A DNA stretch of 64,000 nt from Micromonospora coerulea. GTDB taxonomy: Bacteria > Actinomycetota > Actinomycetes > Mycobacteriales > Micromonosporaceae. This document shows positions 19,516-29,129 of the stretch, in pieces (within the stretch, counting starts at the first letter, position 1; every line of letters starts with the position of its first letter). The notes below the pieces were generated by a model. The model did not search any database. It saw only the letters and a program-made list of their open reading frames with translations, and was not told the origin of the DNA. A program made the translations under genes and the position numbers. Where the stretch lies: assembly GCF_016598485.1 (NCBI RefSeq), contig NZ_JAEMUW010000016.1:110635-174634 (forward strand), given 5' to 3'.

Positions 19516-19764
19516 ATGGACGACAAGACCATCCTGAACCGGATCTCCGAACTGGTCGACGAGGAGCACCGGCTCCGCTCCGCCGCGCAGGAGCACGAGT
19601 CCGGCACCGACGACGAGGCCAAGGAACGGCTGCGGGCGTTGGAAGAATCCCTCGACCAGTGCTGGGACCTGCTGCGCCGCCGCCGGGCGGCCCGGCAGGC
19701 GCACGGCGATCCGGACGCTCAGGGCGAGCGGCCGGTGCCGGCGGTCGAGCGCTACCTCCAGTGA
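19516..19764 (+). CDS. DUF2630 family protein
   Basis: An 82-residue DUF2630 protein, highly charged and helical, beginning M-D-D-K-T-I-L-N-R-I-S-E-L-V-D-E-E-H-x-L, the family's signature. The rest is a short coiled-coil-like hairpin containing L-D-Q-C-W-D-L-L-R-R-R-R-A. These small actinobacterial proteins are cytoplasmic and uncharacterised. An in-frame ATG two codons upstream (19510) is an equal alternative. It lies alone between two minus-strand genes. Confidence 0.88.
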   Translation: MDDKTILNRISELVDEEHRLRSAAQEHESGTDDEAKERLRALEESLDQCWDLLRRRRAARQAHGDPDAQGERPVPAVERYLQ

Positions 19765-19807
19765 ACCCGGGTCCCGGGCGGGGCGACCCGCCCGGGACCC
19801 CGTCGGC

Positions 19808-20737
19808 TCAGCGGACGCCCGCCTCCCGCAGCAGCAGCCCGGTCAGCTCGGCCGGATCGGCCTCGGGCGCCGGCAGCCCGCGCGCGACGAACCACGCGCC
19901 GACCACCCGGACGTCCCGGGCGAGGAACTCCGGACCCTGCGGGTTGGCCACCACGTCGACCACCTGCGGCAGGTCGATCATGACCAGCCGTCCCCGGTGC
20001 ACCAGCAGGTTGTACGGGGACAGGTCGCCGTGCGCGTACCCGGCGCGGGCCAGCACGACCAGGGCGTCGACCAGTTGCTCCCACAGGTCGCGCAGCTCGG
20101 CCGGTTCCGGGCGGAGCTGGGCCAGCCGCGGCGCGGCCTGCCCCTCGTCGGCGTCGCCGACGAACTCCAGCATCAGCTCGGTGCCGAGCAACTGCACCGG
20201 GTAGGGCACGGCGATCCGCCCGGACTCGGCGCCGATCTCCCAGAGCCGGGCCAGCGCCGCGAACTCGGCCGCCGCCCACTGCCCGGCGATCATCTGCCGG
20301 CCGAACGCGGTCCGCCCGGCCATCGCCCGGTTCTCCCGGGACCGACGGACCCGCCGCCCCTCGAGGTAGCCGGCGTCGCGGTGGAAGAGCCGGTGCTGGG
20401 CGTCCCGGTAGCGCTTCGCCGCCAACAGGCAGGACCGGCCGGTCTCCGGCACGGCCCGGCGGACGAGGTGGACGTCCGCCTCCTTGCCGGTCTTCAGCAC
20501 GCCGAGCTCGGTGTCCTTCGCGGCCAGTTCGGTGACCAGCCACTCGGGGTGGGGTTCCGGCCCGTGCACGGCCTCGTCCCAGGAGGACCAGCGGTCCTCG
20601 GGCTCGGGCTCGTCGTCGGGCTCGGTGAGGGCCGGCTCGGTGGGCCGGCCGTGCTTCAGGTAATACGGTTCGTCGTCGTCGAAGCGGCTCTTGCCGCGGC
20701 CACGGCGCTCGCGCGCCGGGAGGTCGTGTTCACGCAC
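19808..20737 (-). CDS. RIO1-family serine/threonine protein kinase
   Basis: A 309-residue RIO-type atypical kinase. The N-terminal 60 residues are charged (S-R-F-D-D-D-E-P-Y-Y-L-K-H-G-R). The kinase core follows with G-K-E-A-D-V-H and a catalytic Lys in A-A-K-R-Y-R, the catalytic loop H-G-D-L-S-P-Y-N near residue 230, and the RIO metal-binding motif I-D-L-P-Q. Archaeal and eukaryotic relatives act in ribosome maturation; the role in actinobacteria is unknown. The GTG start at 20737 is chosen from sequence composition, with AAGGGA 11 bases upstream. A strong AGGAGG-led short reading frame (20656-20802) overlaps this start in another frame. Confidence 0.87.
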   Translation of the reverse strand: MREHDLPARERRGRGKSRFDDDEPYYLKHGRPTEPALTEPDDEPEPEDRWSSWDEAVHGPEPHPEWLVTELAAKDTELGVLKTGKEADVHLVRRAVPETGRSCLLAAKRYRDAQHRLFHRDAGYLEGRRVRRSRENRAMAGRTAFGRQMIAGQWAAAEFAALARLWEIGAESGRIAVPYPVQLLGTELMLEFVGDADEGQAAPRLAQLRPEPAELRDLWEQLVDALVVLARAGYAHGDLSPYNLLVHRGRLVMIDLPQVVDVVANPQGPEFLARDVRVVGAWFVARGLPAPEADPAELTGLLLREAGVR

Positions 20738-20802
20738 GGGTTCGGTGATCCCTTGGTCGAGGCTGGTGGAGGCAGGTGGAACGACCCTGCAAAGACGGCC
20801 AT
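20656..20802 (-). other. Short upstream reading frame with a perfect Shine-Dalgarno overlapping the RIO kinase start
   Basis: A 48-codon frame begins at ATG 20802, six bases after AGGAGG (within GAGGAGAGGAGG, 20809-20820), the strongest ribosome site I noticed in this window. It runs out of frame through the proposed start of the RIO kinase and stops 27 codons inside it. The peptide is Ala/Thr/Ser-rich and has no recognisable domain. It may be a regulatory upstream ORF, or it may mark a frameshift (biological or a sequence error) near the kinase 5' end. Confidence 0.4.
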
Positions 20803-20924
20803 GACCGACCTCCTCTCCTCGACCGGGGCGTCGCCCGGCTGCGCCCTCGCGCGGCACCATGCTCGCCACCGGCCCGCCGCCGGTCAACCGAATTACGGAA
20901 ACCGGGCCAGCGACCGGGGGCGGC

Positions 20925-21569
20925 TCAGCCGGCGAGCACGGTGGCCACCGCGGCGATCAGACCGTCCACCGTGCGGGTGGGCGCGAACCGGTTGTCCGCC
21001 CAGCTCCGGCCCCGGTGCAGCCAGACGCTGGGCAGGCCGACCGCGGCCGCCCCGCCGATGTCGGCCTCCGGGCTGTCCCCCACCACCCAGGCGCCACGCA
21101 GCGGCATCCGGGCGCGCTGGGCGGCGAGCGCGAAGATCCTCGGGTTGGGCTTGCTGACCCCGGCCTCCTCGGAGATCACCCACTCCGCGACGTACCGGTC
21201 CAGCCCGGTCCGGCGGATCTTCGCGTCCTGCTGGCGTACCGCGCCGTTGCTGACCACGACGGGCACCCAGCCCGCGTCGTCGGCGATCCGCAGCGCGCAG
21301 GCGACCAACGGGTCGAGCCGGGTGTTCGCGACCAGCCCGTCGTGCAGCTCGTCGACCAGGTCGATCGAGGGGATGCGCAGGTCGTACCGGTCCCGGATGG
21401 CGTCCGCGACGTCCCACCGGTCGGTCAGCCCGTCCGCGTCGACGGAGAGCAGCCAGTCGATGTCGGCGGGCGGCGCCCCGACGCTGTCCAGGAAGCGCAC
21501 TCCCCACGCGCGGAACGCCCCGGTCCGGTCGAGCAGGGTGTTGTCCAGGTCCAGCAGGAGCAGCGGCAC
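20925..21569 (-). CDS. HAD-superfamily hydrolase
   Basis: A 214-residue haloacid dehalogenase-like phosphatase. Motif I is D-L-D-N-T at residues 7-11 (nucleophile Asp7, acid Asp9), motif II S-N-G near 110, motif III Lys in G-V-S-K-P-N-P near 143, and motif IV G-D-S-P-E-A-D near 168. A helical cap lies between motifs I and II, giving the subfamily I layout. Such enzymes dephosphorylate small metabolites or nucleotides; the substrate cannot be deduced. It lies downstream of the nitrilase gene on the same strand with a 61-base gap. Confidence 0.9.
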   Translation of the reverse strand: MPLLLLDLDNTLLDRTGAFRAWGVRFLDSVGAPPADIDWLLSVDADGLTDRWDVADAIRDRYDLRIPSIDLVDELHDGLVANTRLDPLVACALRIADDAGWVPVVVSNGAVRQQDAKIRRTGLDRYVAEWVISEEAGVSKPNPRIFALAAQRARMPLRGAWVVGDSPEADIGGAAAVGLPSVWLHRGRSWADNRFAPTRTVDGLIAAVATVLAG

Positions 21570-21630
21570 TCGCGCACCCTACGGGACCGAGGTGTGCGCC
21601 CGACAGGGCCGGGCGCACTCGCGCCGTCGG

Positions 21631-22485
21631 TCAGCCGGCCAGCACCGTTCGGGGGAGCCCGTCGTCAGCGGGACGGTCGCCCAGCATGGTGTGCGCCGCC
21701 CGGGTGGCCGCCAGCGCCGCCGGGTCCAGGGTGGCCAGCAGTACGTCCTCGCCCGCGTCGGCGCCGCGGGTCAGCGGACGGCCCTCCGGGTCGTACACCG
21801 CCGCGCCGCCGTTGAACCGCCACGGGTCGGCGCCGCCGACGGCGTTGGCGAAGACGACGTACATGGTGTTGTCCAGGGCGCGGGCGGCGTAGTAGAGGTC
21901 GCGCCGGTGCTGCGAGCCGGCCAGGTAGCCGCTGGGGCAGAGGTAACCGTGCGCGCCGTCGGCAGCGGCGGCCCGGCCGTGCTCGGGAAAGCAGCCGTCG
22001 TAGCAGATGCCCAGGCCGAACCGCCAGCCGTCGACCAGCAGGGTGGCGCCGCGCCGGCCCGCGTCGAACAGCTCACGCTCGCCGCCCCAGATCTGCTGCT
22101 TGTCGTACGCCGACCGGGCGACGCCGGCGGTGTCGACGACGAGGCAGGAGATGGTCCGCCGGCCGTCGGGGTGCCGGACGGCGGCGCCCACCACCACCGT
22201 GGTCCCGGCGCCCCGGGCGGCCTGCCGCAGCGGGTCGAGCCGCGGATCGTCAACCAGCCCGTCCGCGGCGGCGGCCAGGTCGGTGCCGGTGGGGTCGGCG
22301 GCCAGGGTCGGCGGGTGGTACGCCGGCAGGAACAGCTCCGGCAGCACGGCGATCCGGGCGCCGGCGGCCCGGCCGACCAGCCTCGCGGCGGTGGCGGCGT
22401 TGCCGGCGACGTCACCGGGGACCGGCTCGGCCTGCACGGCCGCCACGGTCAGCGGGTGCGCGGGCAGTGGGGTGGCCTGGTTCAC
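21631..22485 (-). CDS. Carbon-nitrogen hydrolase (nitrilase superfamily)
   Basis: A 284-residue nitrilase-superfamily amidase. The Glu-Lys-Cys catalytic triad is visible: Glu in L-P-E-L-F near residue 50, Lys in Y-D-K-Q-Q near 122, and the nucleophile Cys in G-I-C-Y-D near 157. The four-layer sandwich length is normal. The family hydrolyses amides, carbamoyl compounds or nitriles; the G-I-C-Y-D context resembles aliphatic amidase or omega-amidase-like branches rather than true nitrilases. It is divergent from the TetR regulator gene, whose operator lies in the shared 97-base gap and could also affect this promoter. Confidence 0.9.
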   Translation of the reverse strand: MNQATPLPAHPLTVAAVQAEPVPGDVAGNAATAARLVGRAAGARIAVLPELFLPAYHPPTLAADPTGTDLAAAADGLVDDPRLDPLRQAARGAGTTVVVGAAVRHPDGRRTISCLVVDTAGVARSAYDKQQIWGGERELFDAGRRGATLLVDGWRFGLGICYDGCFPEHGRAAAADGAHGYLCPSGYLAGSQHRRDLYYAARALDNTMYVVFANAVGGADPWRFNGGAAVYDPEGRPLTRGADAGEDVLLATLDPAALAATRAAHTMLGDRPADDGLPRTVLAG

Positions 22486-22530
22486 GGGGGGATCCTAGAC
22501 CGCCCGACCCGGCGCCGACTCTCCCGAACC

Positions 22531-22550
22531 CAAGCCGTACGTACGGTTTG
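22531..22550. promoter_or_regulatory. Near-perfect palindromic operator of the AcnR-like regulator
   Basis: CAAGCCGTAC followed by GTACGGTTTG forms a 20-base palindrome with one mismatched pair. It overlaps the -35 hexamer TTGCAT of the regulator's own promoter, so autorepression is expected. It matches the site before acnA at 17 of 20 bases. Confidence 0.65.
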
Positions 22551-22576
22551 CATCGTCCCGGGGCACCTGACACGAT
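22548..22576 (+). promoter_or_regulatory. Leaderless promoter of the AcnR-like gene
   Basis: TTGCAT and CACGAT are separated by 17 bases. The -10 box ends 6 bases before the GTG at 22583, so transcription probably begins at the start codon. The -35 box overlaps the palindromic operator. Confidence 0.5.
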
Positions 22577-22582
22577 CGTTCC

Positions 22583-23155
22583 GTGCCCAGAGTAAGTCAG
22601 GACCAGCTCGACGCGCGCCGGCAGGAGATCCTCGGCGCCGCGCGGGCGTGTTTCGCCCGGCACGGCTACGAGGGCGCCACCGTACGGCGCCTGGAGGAGG
22701 CCACCGGGCTGTCCCGGGGCGCGATCTTCCACCACTTCCGGGACAAGGACTCGCTCTTCCTGGCCGTCGCCGAGGACGACGCCGCCGCGATGGTGGCGAC
22801 CGTGGCCCGCAACGGTCTGGTGCAGGTCATGCGGGACCTGCTCGCCCGGGCCGTCTCCCCGGACACCACCGGCTGGCTGGGCAGCCAGCTGGAGGTCTCC
22901 CGGCGGCTGCGCACCGACCCGGCCTTCGCCCGGCGCTGGGCGGAACGCTCCGCCGCGATCGCCGAGGCCACCCGGGACCGGCTGGTCCGCCAGCGGGAGG
23001 CCGGGGTGCTCCGCGAGGACGTGCCGATCGACGTGCTCGCCCAGTTCCTGGAGCTGGCGTACGACGGGCTGGTGCTGCACCTGGCGATGGGCCGCCCGGC
23101 CGGGGACCTGGGGCCGGTGCTCGACCTGGTCGAGGAGGCGGTCCGCCGCCGCTGA
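22583..23155 (+). CDS. acnR: TetR/AcrR-family regulator, AcnR-like (aconitase repressor)
   Basis: A 190-residue TetR-family repressor. The N-terminal DNA-binding domain (residues 1-60) holds the helix-turn-helix in A-T-V-R-R-L-E-E-A-T-G-L-S-R-G-A-I-F-H-H-F, very close to what I know of AcnR, the aconitase repressor of Corynebacterium and other actinobacteria; the C-terminal helices form the ligand domain. In Corynebacterium acnR directly follows acn. Here it is 12.5 kb downstream of the acnA end, but the two promoters share a palindromic site. The GTG start at 22583 fits a leaderless transcript and an autoregulated promoter. It is divergent from the nitrilase gene. Confidence 0.85.
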   Translation: MPRVSQDQLDARRQEILGAARACFARHGYEGATVRRLEEATGLSRGAIFHHFRDKDSLFLAVAEDDAAAMVATVARNGLVQVMRDLLARAVSPDTTGWLGSQLEVSRRLRTDPAFARRWAERSAAIAEATRDRLVRQREAGVLREDVPIDVLAQFLELAYDGLVLHLAMGRPAGDLGPVLDLVEEAVRRR

Positions 23156-23277
23156 CCGGCCCGGCGCCGGTACGCCCCGCCGAATCTCGGTCTGGTAACT
23201 CGGTCCGCGGGCCGGACCACCGGTGGCGGGTCTGCTCCACAATGGGGCCGCGTTCCCTCGCGCGACAGGAGCAGAAC

Positions 23278-24195
23278 ATGACCGTTCTCGCCGCCCCGGG
23301 CGACACCTGGGGCATCCCCGGCCCGGTTTTCCTGCGCTGGTACCTCGTGGCGGTGGCGGCGGTGCTCGTCGGCACCCTGGTTCACCGCTTCCGCACCCTC
23401 GCCGGCACGTCCGCCGACGGCGTCGGGCAGCTCGGGCCGCAGCAGGTGGCGTACCTCAACGGCGGCGACCAGCTCGCGGTCTGGACGGCGCTCGGCGGGC
23501 TGCGGCGCGGCGGCGTGGTGGGCGTCCGGCCCGACCGGCGGCTCACCACCGGCGCCTCGATGCCCGCCGGGGTCACCCCGCTGGACCAGGCGATCTACAA
23601 CGCGGCCGGCAAGCACGTCCACGCCCGGGAGCTGCGCCGCGACGAGTGGGTGGTCCGGGCGCTCGAACAGCTCCGCGACGGTCTGCAGGAACGCGGGCTG
23701 GCGCTCGCCCCGGCCCGTCGGGCCGCCGCCCGGCGGGGTCCGATACTGCTGGCCGCCCTGCTGGTGCTCGGCGGGATCCGGCTCTTCGTGGGGCTGTCGA
23801 ACGGTCGCCCGGCCGGCTTCCTGATGCTCACCCTGGTCCCGGTCTTCGTCGCCGTGGTGCTGCTCAGCCGGGTGCCCTGGCGGACCCGCGCGGCCGACCG
23901 GGCGCTGCGCGAGCTGCGCCGCCGGCACACCTACCTGGCACCCGCCTCGGCGCCCGCGTACGCCACCTACGGCCCGTCGGACGCGGCGATGGGGGTGGCG
24001 CTGTTCGGCACCGCGACCCTGTGGACGATGGACCCCGGCTTCGCCGAGCAGGCGGAGATCCAGCGCCAGGCGATCTCCGGCAGCTCGTCGGGCGGAGGCA
24101 GCTCCTGCAGCGGCGGCAGCACCAGCTCCTGCGGCGGGGGCAGCTCCTGCGGAGGCGGCGGCGGCTGCGGCGGCGGAGGCGGGTGCGGCGGATGA
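23278..24195 (+). CDS. TIGR04222-type membrane protein with Cys/Gly/Ser-rich C-terminal tail
   Basis: A 305-residue membrane protein resembling the TIGR04222 family. Helix 1 is at about residues 17-36, a cytoplasmic region of about 115 residues follows (with Q-V-A-Y-L-N-G-G near 60), and two helices lie near 155-172 and 178-198. The last 35 residues are almost only Gly, Ser and Cys, with Cys at 277, 285, 291, 297 and 303 (6-residue spacing for the last three steps). The start follows AGGAG with 7-base spacing. The stop overlaps the DUF692 gene by 4 bases. Because DUF692 enzymes modify Cys in peptides, the tail is a candidate substrate; this is inference. Confidence 0.85.
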   Translation: MTVLAAPGDTWGIPGPVFLRWYLVAVAAVLVGTLVHRFRTLAGTSADGVGQLGPQQVAYLNGGDQLAVWTALGGLRRGGVVGVRPDRRLTTGASMPAGVTPLDQAIYNAAGKHVHARELRRDEWVVRALEQLRDGLQERGLALAPARRAAARRGPILLAALLVLGGIRLFVGLSNGRPAGFLMLTLVPVFVAVVLLSRVPWRTRAADRALRELRRRHTYLAPASAPAYATYGPSDAAMGVALFGTATLWTMDPGFAEQAEIQRQAISGSSSGGGSSCSGGSTSSCGGGSSCGGGGGCGGGGGCGG

Positions 24196-25010
24196 CCGGG
24201 CCGCACGGGGTGGGCATCGGCTGGCGGCCGGAGATCGCCGGATTCGTGGCCGACCTGCCCCGGCTGCGCTTCGTCGAGGTGGTCGCCGAGACGGTGGCCC
24301 CCGCGGGGCCGCTGCCCGCCGGTCTCGCCGAGCTGCGCGGGCGCGGGATCACCGTCGTACCGCACGGGGTGAAGCTCTCCCTCGGCGGCGCCGAGCCGGT
24401 GGATCCGGCCCGGCTGGCCCACCTGGCCGGGGTGGCCGCGCGGGTCGACGCGCCGCTGGTCAGCGAGCACATCGCGTTCGTCCGGGCCGGTGGGCTGGAG
24501 GCCGGGCACCTGCTGCCGCTGCCGCGCAGCCGGGAGGCCGTCGCCGCGGTGGTGGCGAACGTCCGGCGGGCCCAGGCCGAGCTGCCGGTGCCGATCGCGT
24601 TGGAGCCGATCGCCGCGCTCTTCGACTGGCCGGACGACGAACTGGACGAGGCGGCCTTCCTGACCGAGATCCTGGACGCCACCGGGGCGCTGCTGCTGCT
24701 GGACGTGGCCAACGTGCACGCCAACGCCCGCAACCGGGGCGCGGATCCGCTGGCGCTGCTGGACCGGCTGCCGCTGGACCGGGTCGCCTACGTGCACGTG
24801 GCGGGCGGGGCCGACCAGGGCGGTTTCTACCACGACACGCACACCGACCCGGTCCCCGCCGAGGTGCTCGACCTGGTCGGCGAGCTGTGCGCCCGGCACC
24901 GGCCGCCGGCCCTGCTGCTGGAGCGCGACGGGCACTACCCGCCGGCGGCGGAGCTGCGCGGCGAACTCGACGCGCTCGCCGCCGCCGCCGGGTTCCCGGT
25001 GGTCACGTGA
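24192..25010 (+). CDS. DUF692 / MNIO (multinuclear non-heme iron oxidative) enzyme
   Basis: A 272-residue TIM-barrel protein of the DUF692 family, which includes MbnB and TglH, iron enzymes that oxidatively rework Cys residues of ribosomal peptides. Likely metal ligands can be matched to the family: His58 (V-P-H-G), His93 (S-E-H), Glu138 (L-E-P), Asp171, Asn174 and His176 (L-D-V-A-N-V-H), His202 (Y-V-H-V-A-G), Asp215 and His217 (H-D-T-H), and Glu244 (L-L-E-R-D). The start overlaps the Cys-rich membrane protein gene by 4 bases and the stop overlaps the next gene by 4 bases. Its role is probably modification of the neighbour's Cys-rich tail. Confidence 0.9.
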   Translation: MTGPHGVGIGWRPEIAGFVADLPRLRFVEVVAETVAPAGPLPAGLAELRGRGITVVPHGVKLSLGGAEPVDPARLAHLAGVAARVDAPLVSEHIAFVRAGGLEAGHLLPLPRSREAVAAVVANVRRAQAELPVPIALEPIAALFDWPDDELDEAAFLTEILDATGALLLLDVANVHANARNRGADPLALLDRLPLDRVAYVHVAGGADQGGFYHDTHTDPVPAEVLDLVGELCARHRPPALLLERDGHYPPAAELRGELDALAAAAGFPVVT

Positions 25011-25456
25011 CCGGGGGCGACCTGGCCGCGCGGCAGGCGGAGCTGGTCGCGGCGCTGGTCGCCGGGGGTCCGCTGCCGGCCGGGTTCGCCCCCGCGCCGG
25101 TCGACGCCGCGCGCCGGGCGTTGCTGCGCAAGCGCGGCGGCGACGTGGCCCGGCACTGGCCGCTGCTCGCCGCGGGACTGGGTGCGGCCTGGCCGGCGAC
25201 GTTCGGCGGCTGGGCGGCGGGCCGCCCCACGAACGGGTCGCTGCGCGACGGCTGGGACCTGGCCCGGGAGCTGCGCGATCGCGGCACGCTGCCGGCGCTC
25301 GGCGCGGAGGAGTTGGCCGCCCGGGAGGCCGCCGCCCGCTACGACGGCCACCGCCCGCCCCGGCCGCGCCGGCTCCCGGCCGTGGGCCGGGCCGGCGGCG
25401 CCGTCGCGGTGCAGCTGGCGGGTCGGGTACGCCTGCTGCGCCCCGCCTCCCGCTGA
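25007..25456 (+). CDS. Small partner protein of the DUF692 operon (SCO6045-like)
   Basis: A 149-residue Ala/Arg/Leu-rich helical protein beginning at a GTG that overlaps the DUF692 stop (GTGA). The first 95 residues contain R-x-x-L-L-R-K-R-G-G-D-V-A-R-H-W-P-L-L and F-G-G-W-A-A-G-R-P, a pattern I associate with the SCO6045-like C-terminal domain found beside DUF692 genes in Streptomyces. By analogy with the helper proteins of other MNIO enzymes (MbnC, TglI), it may bind the substrate or enzyme. The C-terminal 40 residues are basic. There is no membrane helix. Confidence 0.72.
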   Translation: MTGGDLAARQAELVAALVAGGPLPAGFAPAPVDAARRALLRKRGGDVARHWPLLAAGLGAAWPATFGGWAAGRPTNGSLRDGWDLARELRDRGTLPALGAEELAAREAAARYDGHRPPRPRRLPAVGRAGGAVAVQLAGRVRLLRPASR

Positions 25457-25498
25457 GCCGGCTGGCGCGGCGATCCGGCGTACGGCAGGATCGGCCGC

Positions 25499-26260
25499 AT
25501 GGATCTCGGACTGGCTGACCGGGTGTACGTGCTCACCGGCGCTTCCCGTGGCCTGGGCTTCGCCACCGCGCAACACCTCGTCGCCGACGGCGCCCGGGTG
25601 GTGCTCTCGGCCCGCACACCGGAGCAGGTGGCCGCCGCGGTCGAGGCGCTCGGCGGCCCGGAGCGGGCGATCGGGCTGAGCGCCGACCTGACCGATCCGG
25701 AGACGCCGCTCCGGCTGGTCAGCGCCGCCCGGGAGCGGTTCGGCCGGCTCGACGGCGCGCTCGTCTCGGTCGGCGGACCGCCGCCGGGCACCGCCGCCCA
25801 GGTGACCGACGAGCAGTGGCGGGAGTCCTTCGAGACGGTCTTCCTCGGCACCGTCCGCACCGTCCGCACGGTCGCCGCCGCGCTCACCGACGGCGGCGCG
25901 ATCGGGCTGGTGCTGTCCACCTCGGCCCGCAGCCCGGTACCCGGCCTCGGTATCTCCAACGGCCTGCGCCCCGGCCTGGTCGGGGCGGCCAAGGACATGG
26001 CCGACGAGTACGGCGCCCGCGGGGTACGCGTGATCGGCCTGCTGCCCGGGCGGATCATGACCGACCGCAGCCAGCAGCTCTTCGCCGCCACCGGCGACGC
26101 CGAGCGAGCACGCGCCGAGGCGGAGGCCGGCATCCCGCTGCGCCGGATCGGCGAGCCCGCGGAGTTCGGCCGGGTGGCCGCGTTCCTGCTCTCCCCCGCC
26201 GCCAGCTACCTCACCGGGGCCACGGTGCCGGTCGACGGCGGCGCGCTGCGCGGCCTGTGA
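25499..26260 (+). CDS. Short-chain dehydrogenase/reductase with altered active site
   Basis: A 253-residue SDR with a Rossmann fold. The cofactor loop T-G-A-S-R-G-L-G is at residue 13, and S-A-R-T follows beta-2, which favours NADP(H). The catalytic Ser lies in S-T-S-A-R-S near residue 140, but the usual YxxxK is replaced by S-N-G-L-R-P, followed by G-L-V-G-A-A-K. A related SDR branch annotated as 3-oxoacyl-ACP reductase-like shows the same loss, so this is a family trait rather than decay. The C-terminus (Y-L-T-G-A-T-V-P-V-D-G-G) is classical. The substrate is unknown. It is followed closely by the glycosylase gene. Confidence 0.85.
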   Translation: MDLGLADRVYVLTGASRGLGFATAQHLVADGARVVLSARTPEQVAAAVEALGGPERAIGLSADLTDPETPLRLVSAARERFGRLDGALVSVGGPPPGTAAQVTDEQWRESFETVFLGTVRTVRTVAAALTDGGAIGLVLSTSARSPVPGLGISNGLRPGLVGAAKDMADEYGARGVRVIGLLPGRIMTDRSQQLFAATGDAERARAEAEAGIPLRRIGEPAEFGRVAAFLLSPAASYLTGATVPVDGGALRGL

Positions 26261-26429
26261 CGACGAACCGGTGACGGACGGACATCCGGCAGCGCCGGAG
26301 CCGCCCGGCGACGGGCGGGCGGCAGCGTCCGGCCGGCGCCGACGGCGGGCAGCCCCGGAGCGGGCCGACGCTGATCCGGCGGCGGCTTCCGGCGGGCGCC
26401 GGCGGGCCGGTGAACCGATCGACGGCGGT

Positions 26430-27008
26430 ATGGCGATGGTGCCGTCCGCCACCCGCCGCGGCCCGCGGCCCACCCGCGAGGAGCTGGCCGCGGCGGCGGA
26501 CCGGACGATCCCGGATGTGATCGCACCGCGGCTGGACGTGCTGTTCGTCGGGATCAACCCGGGGCTCTGGTCGGCGGCGACCGGCTGGCACTTCGCCCGG
26601 CCGGGCAACCGGTTCTGGCCGGCGCTGCACCGCGGCGGCTTCATCCCGCGCCAGCTGCACCCCAGCGAGCAGGGCGAGCTGCTCGACTGCGGGCTGGGCA
26701 TCACCAACATGGTCGCCCGGGCCAGCGCCCGGGCCGACGAGCTGACCGCCGACGAGCTGTTGGCCGGCGCGGACCTGCTCACCGCGAAGGTCGCGCGGTA
26801 CCGGCCGCGGTGGGTGGCGGTGGTCGGGGTGACCGCGTACCGGATCGGCTTCACCCGGCCGAAGGCGGCCTTCGGCCCGCAGCCGGAGCTGCTCGCCGGC
26901 GCCCGGCTCTGGGTGCTGCCCAACCCGAGCGGGCTGAACGCGCACTTCACCGTGGCGACGCTGGGTGCCGCCTTCGCCGAGCTGCGCGCCGCGACGACCG
27001 CCGGCTGA
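26430..27008 (+). CDS. mug: G/U mismatch-specific DNA glycosylase (Mug family)
   Basis: Removes uracil or other damaged bases opposite guanine in DNA repair. The Mug-type catalytic loop G-I-N-P-G-L-W-S-A near residue 38 is followed by H-F-A-R-P-G-N-R-F-W, and the C-terminal L-P-N-P-S-G-L-N-A-H motif inserts into the DNA helix. The first residues I trust are at ATG 26430 (192 residues), the usual family length. The frame is open back to GTG 26271, but that added stretch is Arg/Ala/Pro-rich with weaker third-position GC, and neither start has a good Shine-Dalgarno, so the longer form remains possible. Confidence 0.9.
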   Translation: MAMVPSATRRGPRPTREELAAAADRTIPDVIAPRLDVLFVGINPGLWSAATGWHFARPGNRFWPALHRGGFIPRQLHPSEQGELLDCGLGITNMVARASARADELTADELLAGADLLTAKVARYRPRWVAVVGVTAYRIGFTRPKAAFGPQPELLAGARLWVLPNPSGLNAHFTVATLGAAFAELRAATTAG

Positions 27009-27032
27009 GCTCCGGTGGCGGGCGCCGCCGGG

Positions 27033-29024
<1,992 letters not shown>

Positions 29025-29129
29025 TCGTCACCTCCGGGGTCGTCGGCAGCGGAGAACCGTCGGGTCAATTCTCCCGACGACTACGACAACCTCGCGAGTA
29101 ACCCGGATCTTCCCGAACGGTCCTTACTA

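Noticed and set aside
20776..24195. A continuous plus-strand frame ending in the Cys-rich membrane protein, suggesting a giant protein
   Set aside because: It crosses the antisense HAD and nitrilase genes and the TetR gene out of frame. The real protein starts at 23278 with AGGAG and a membrane helix.
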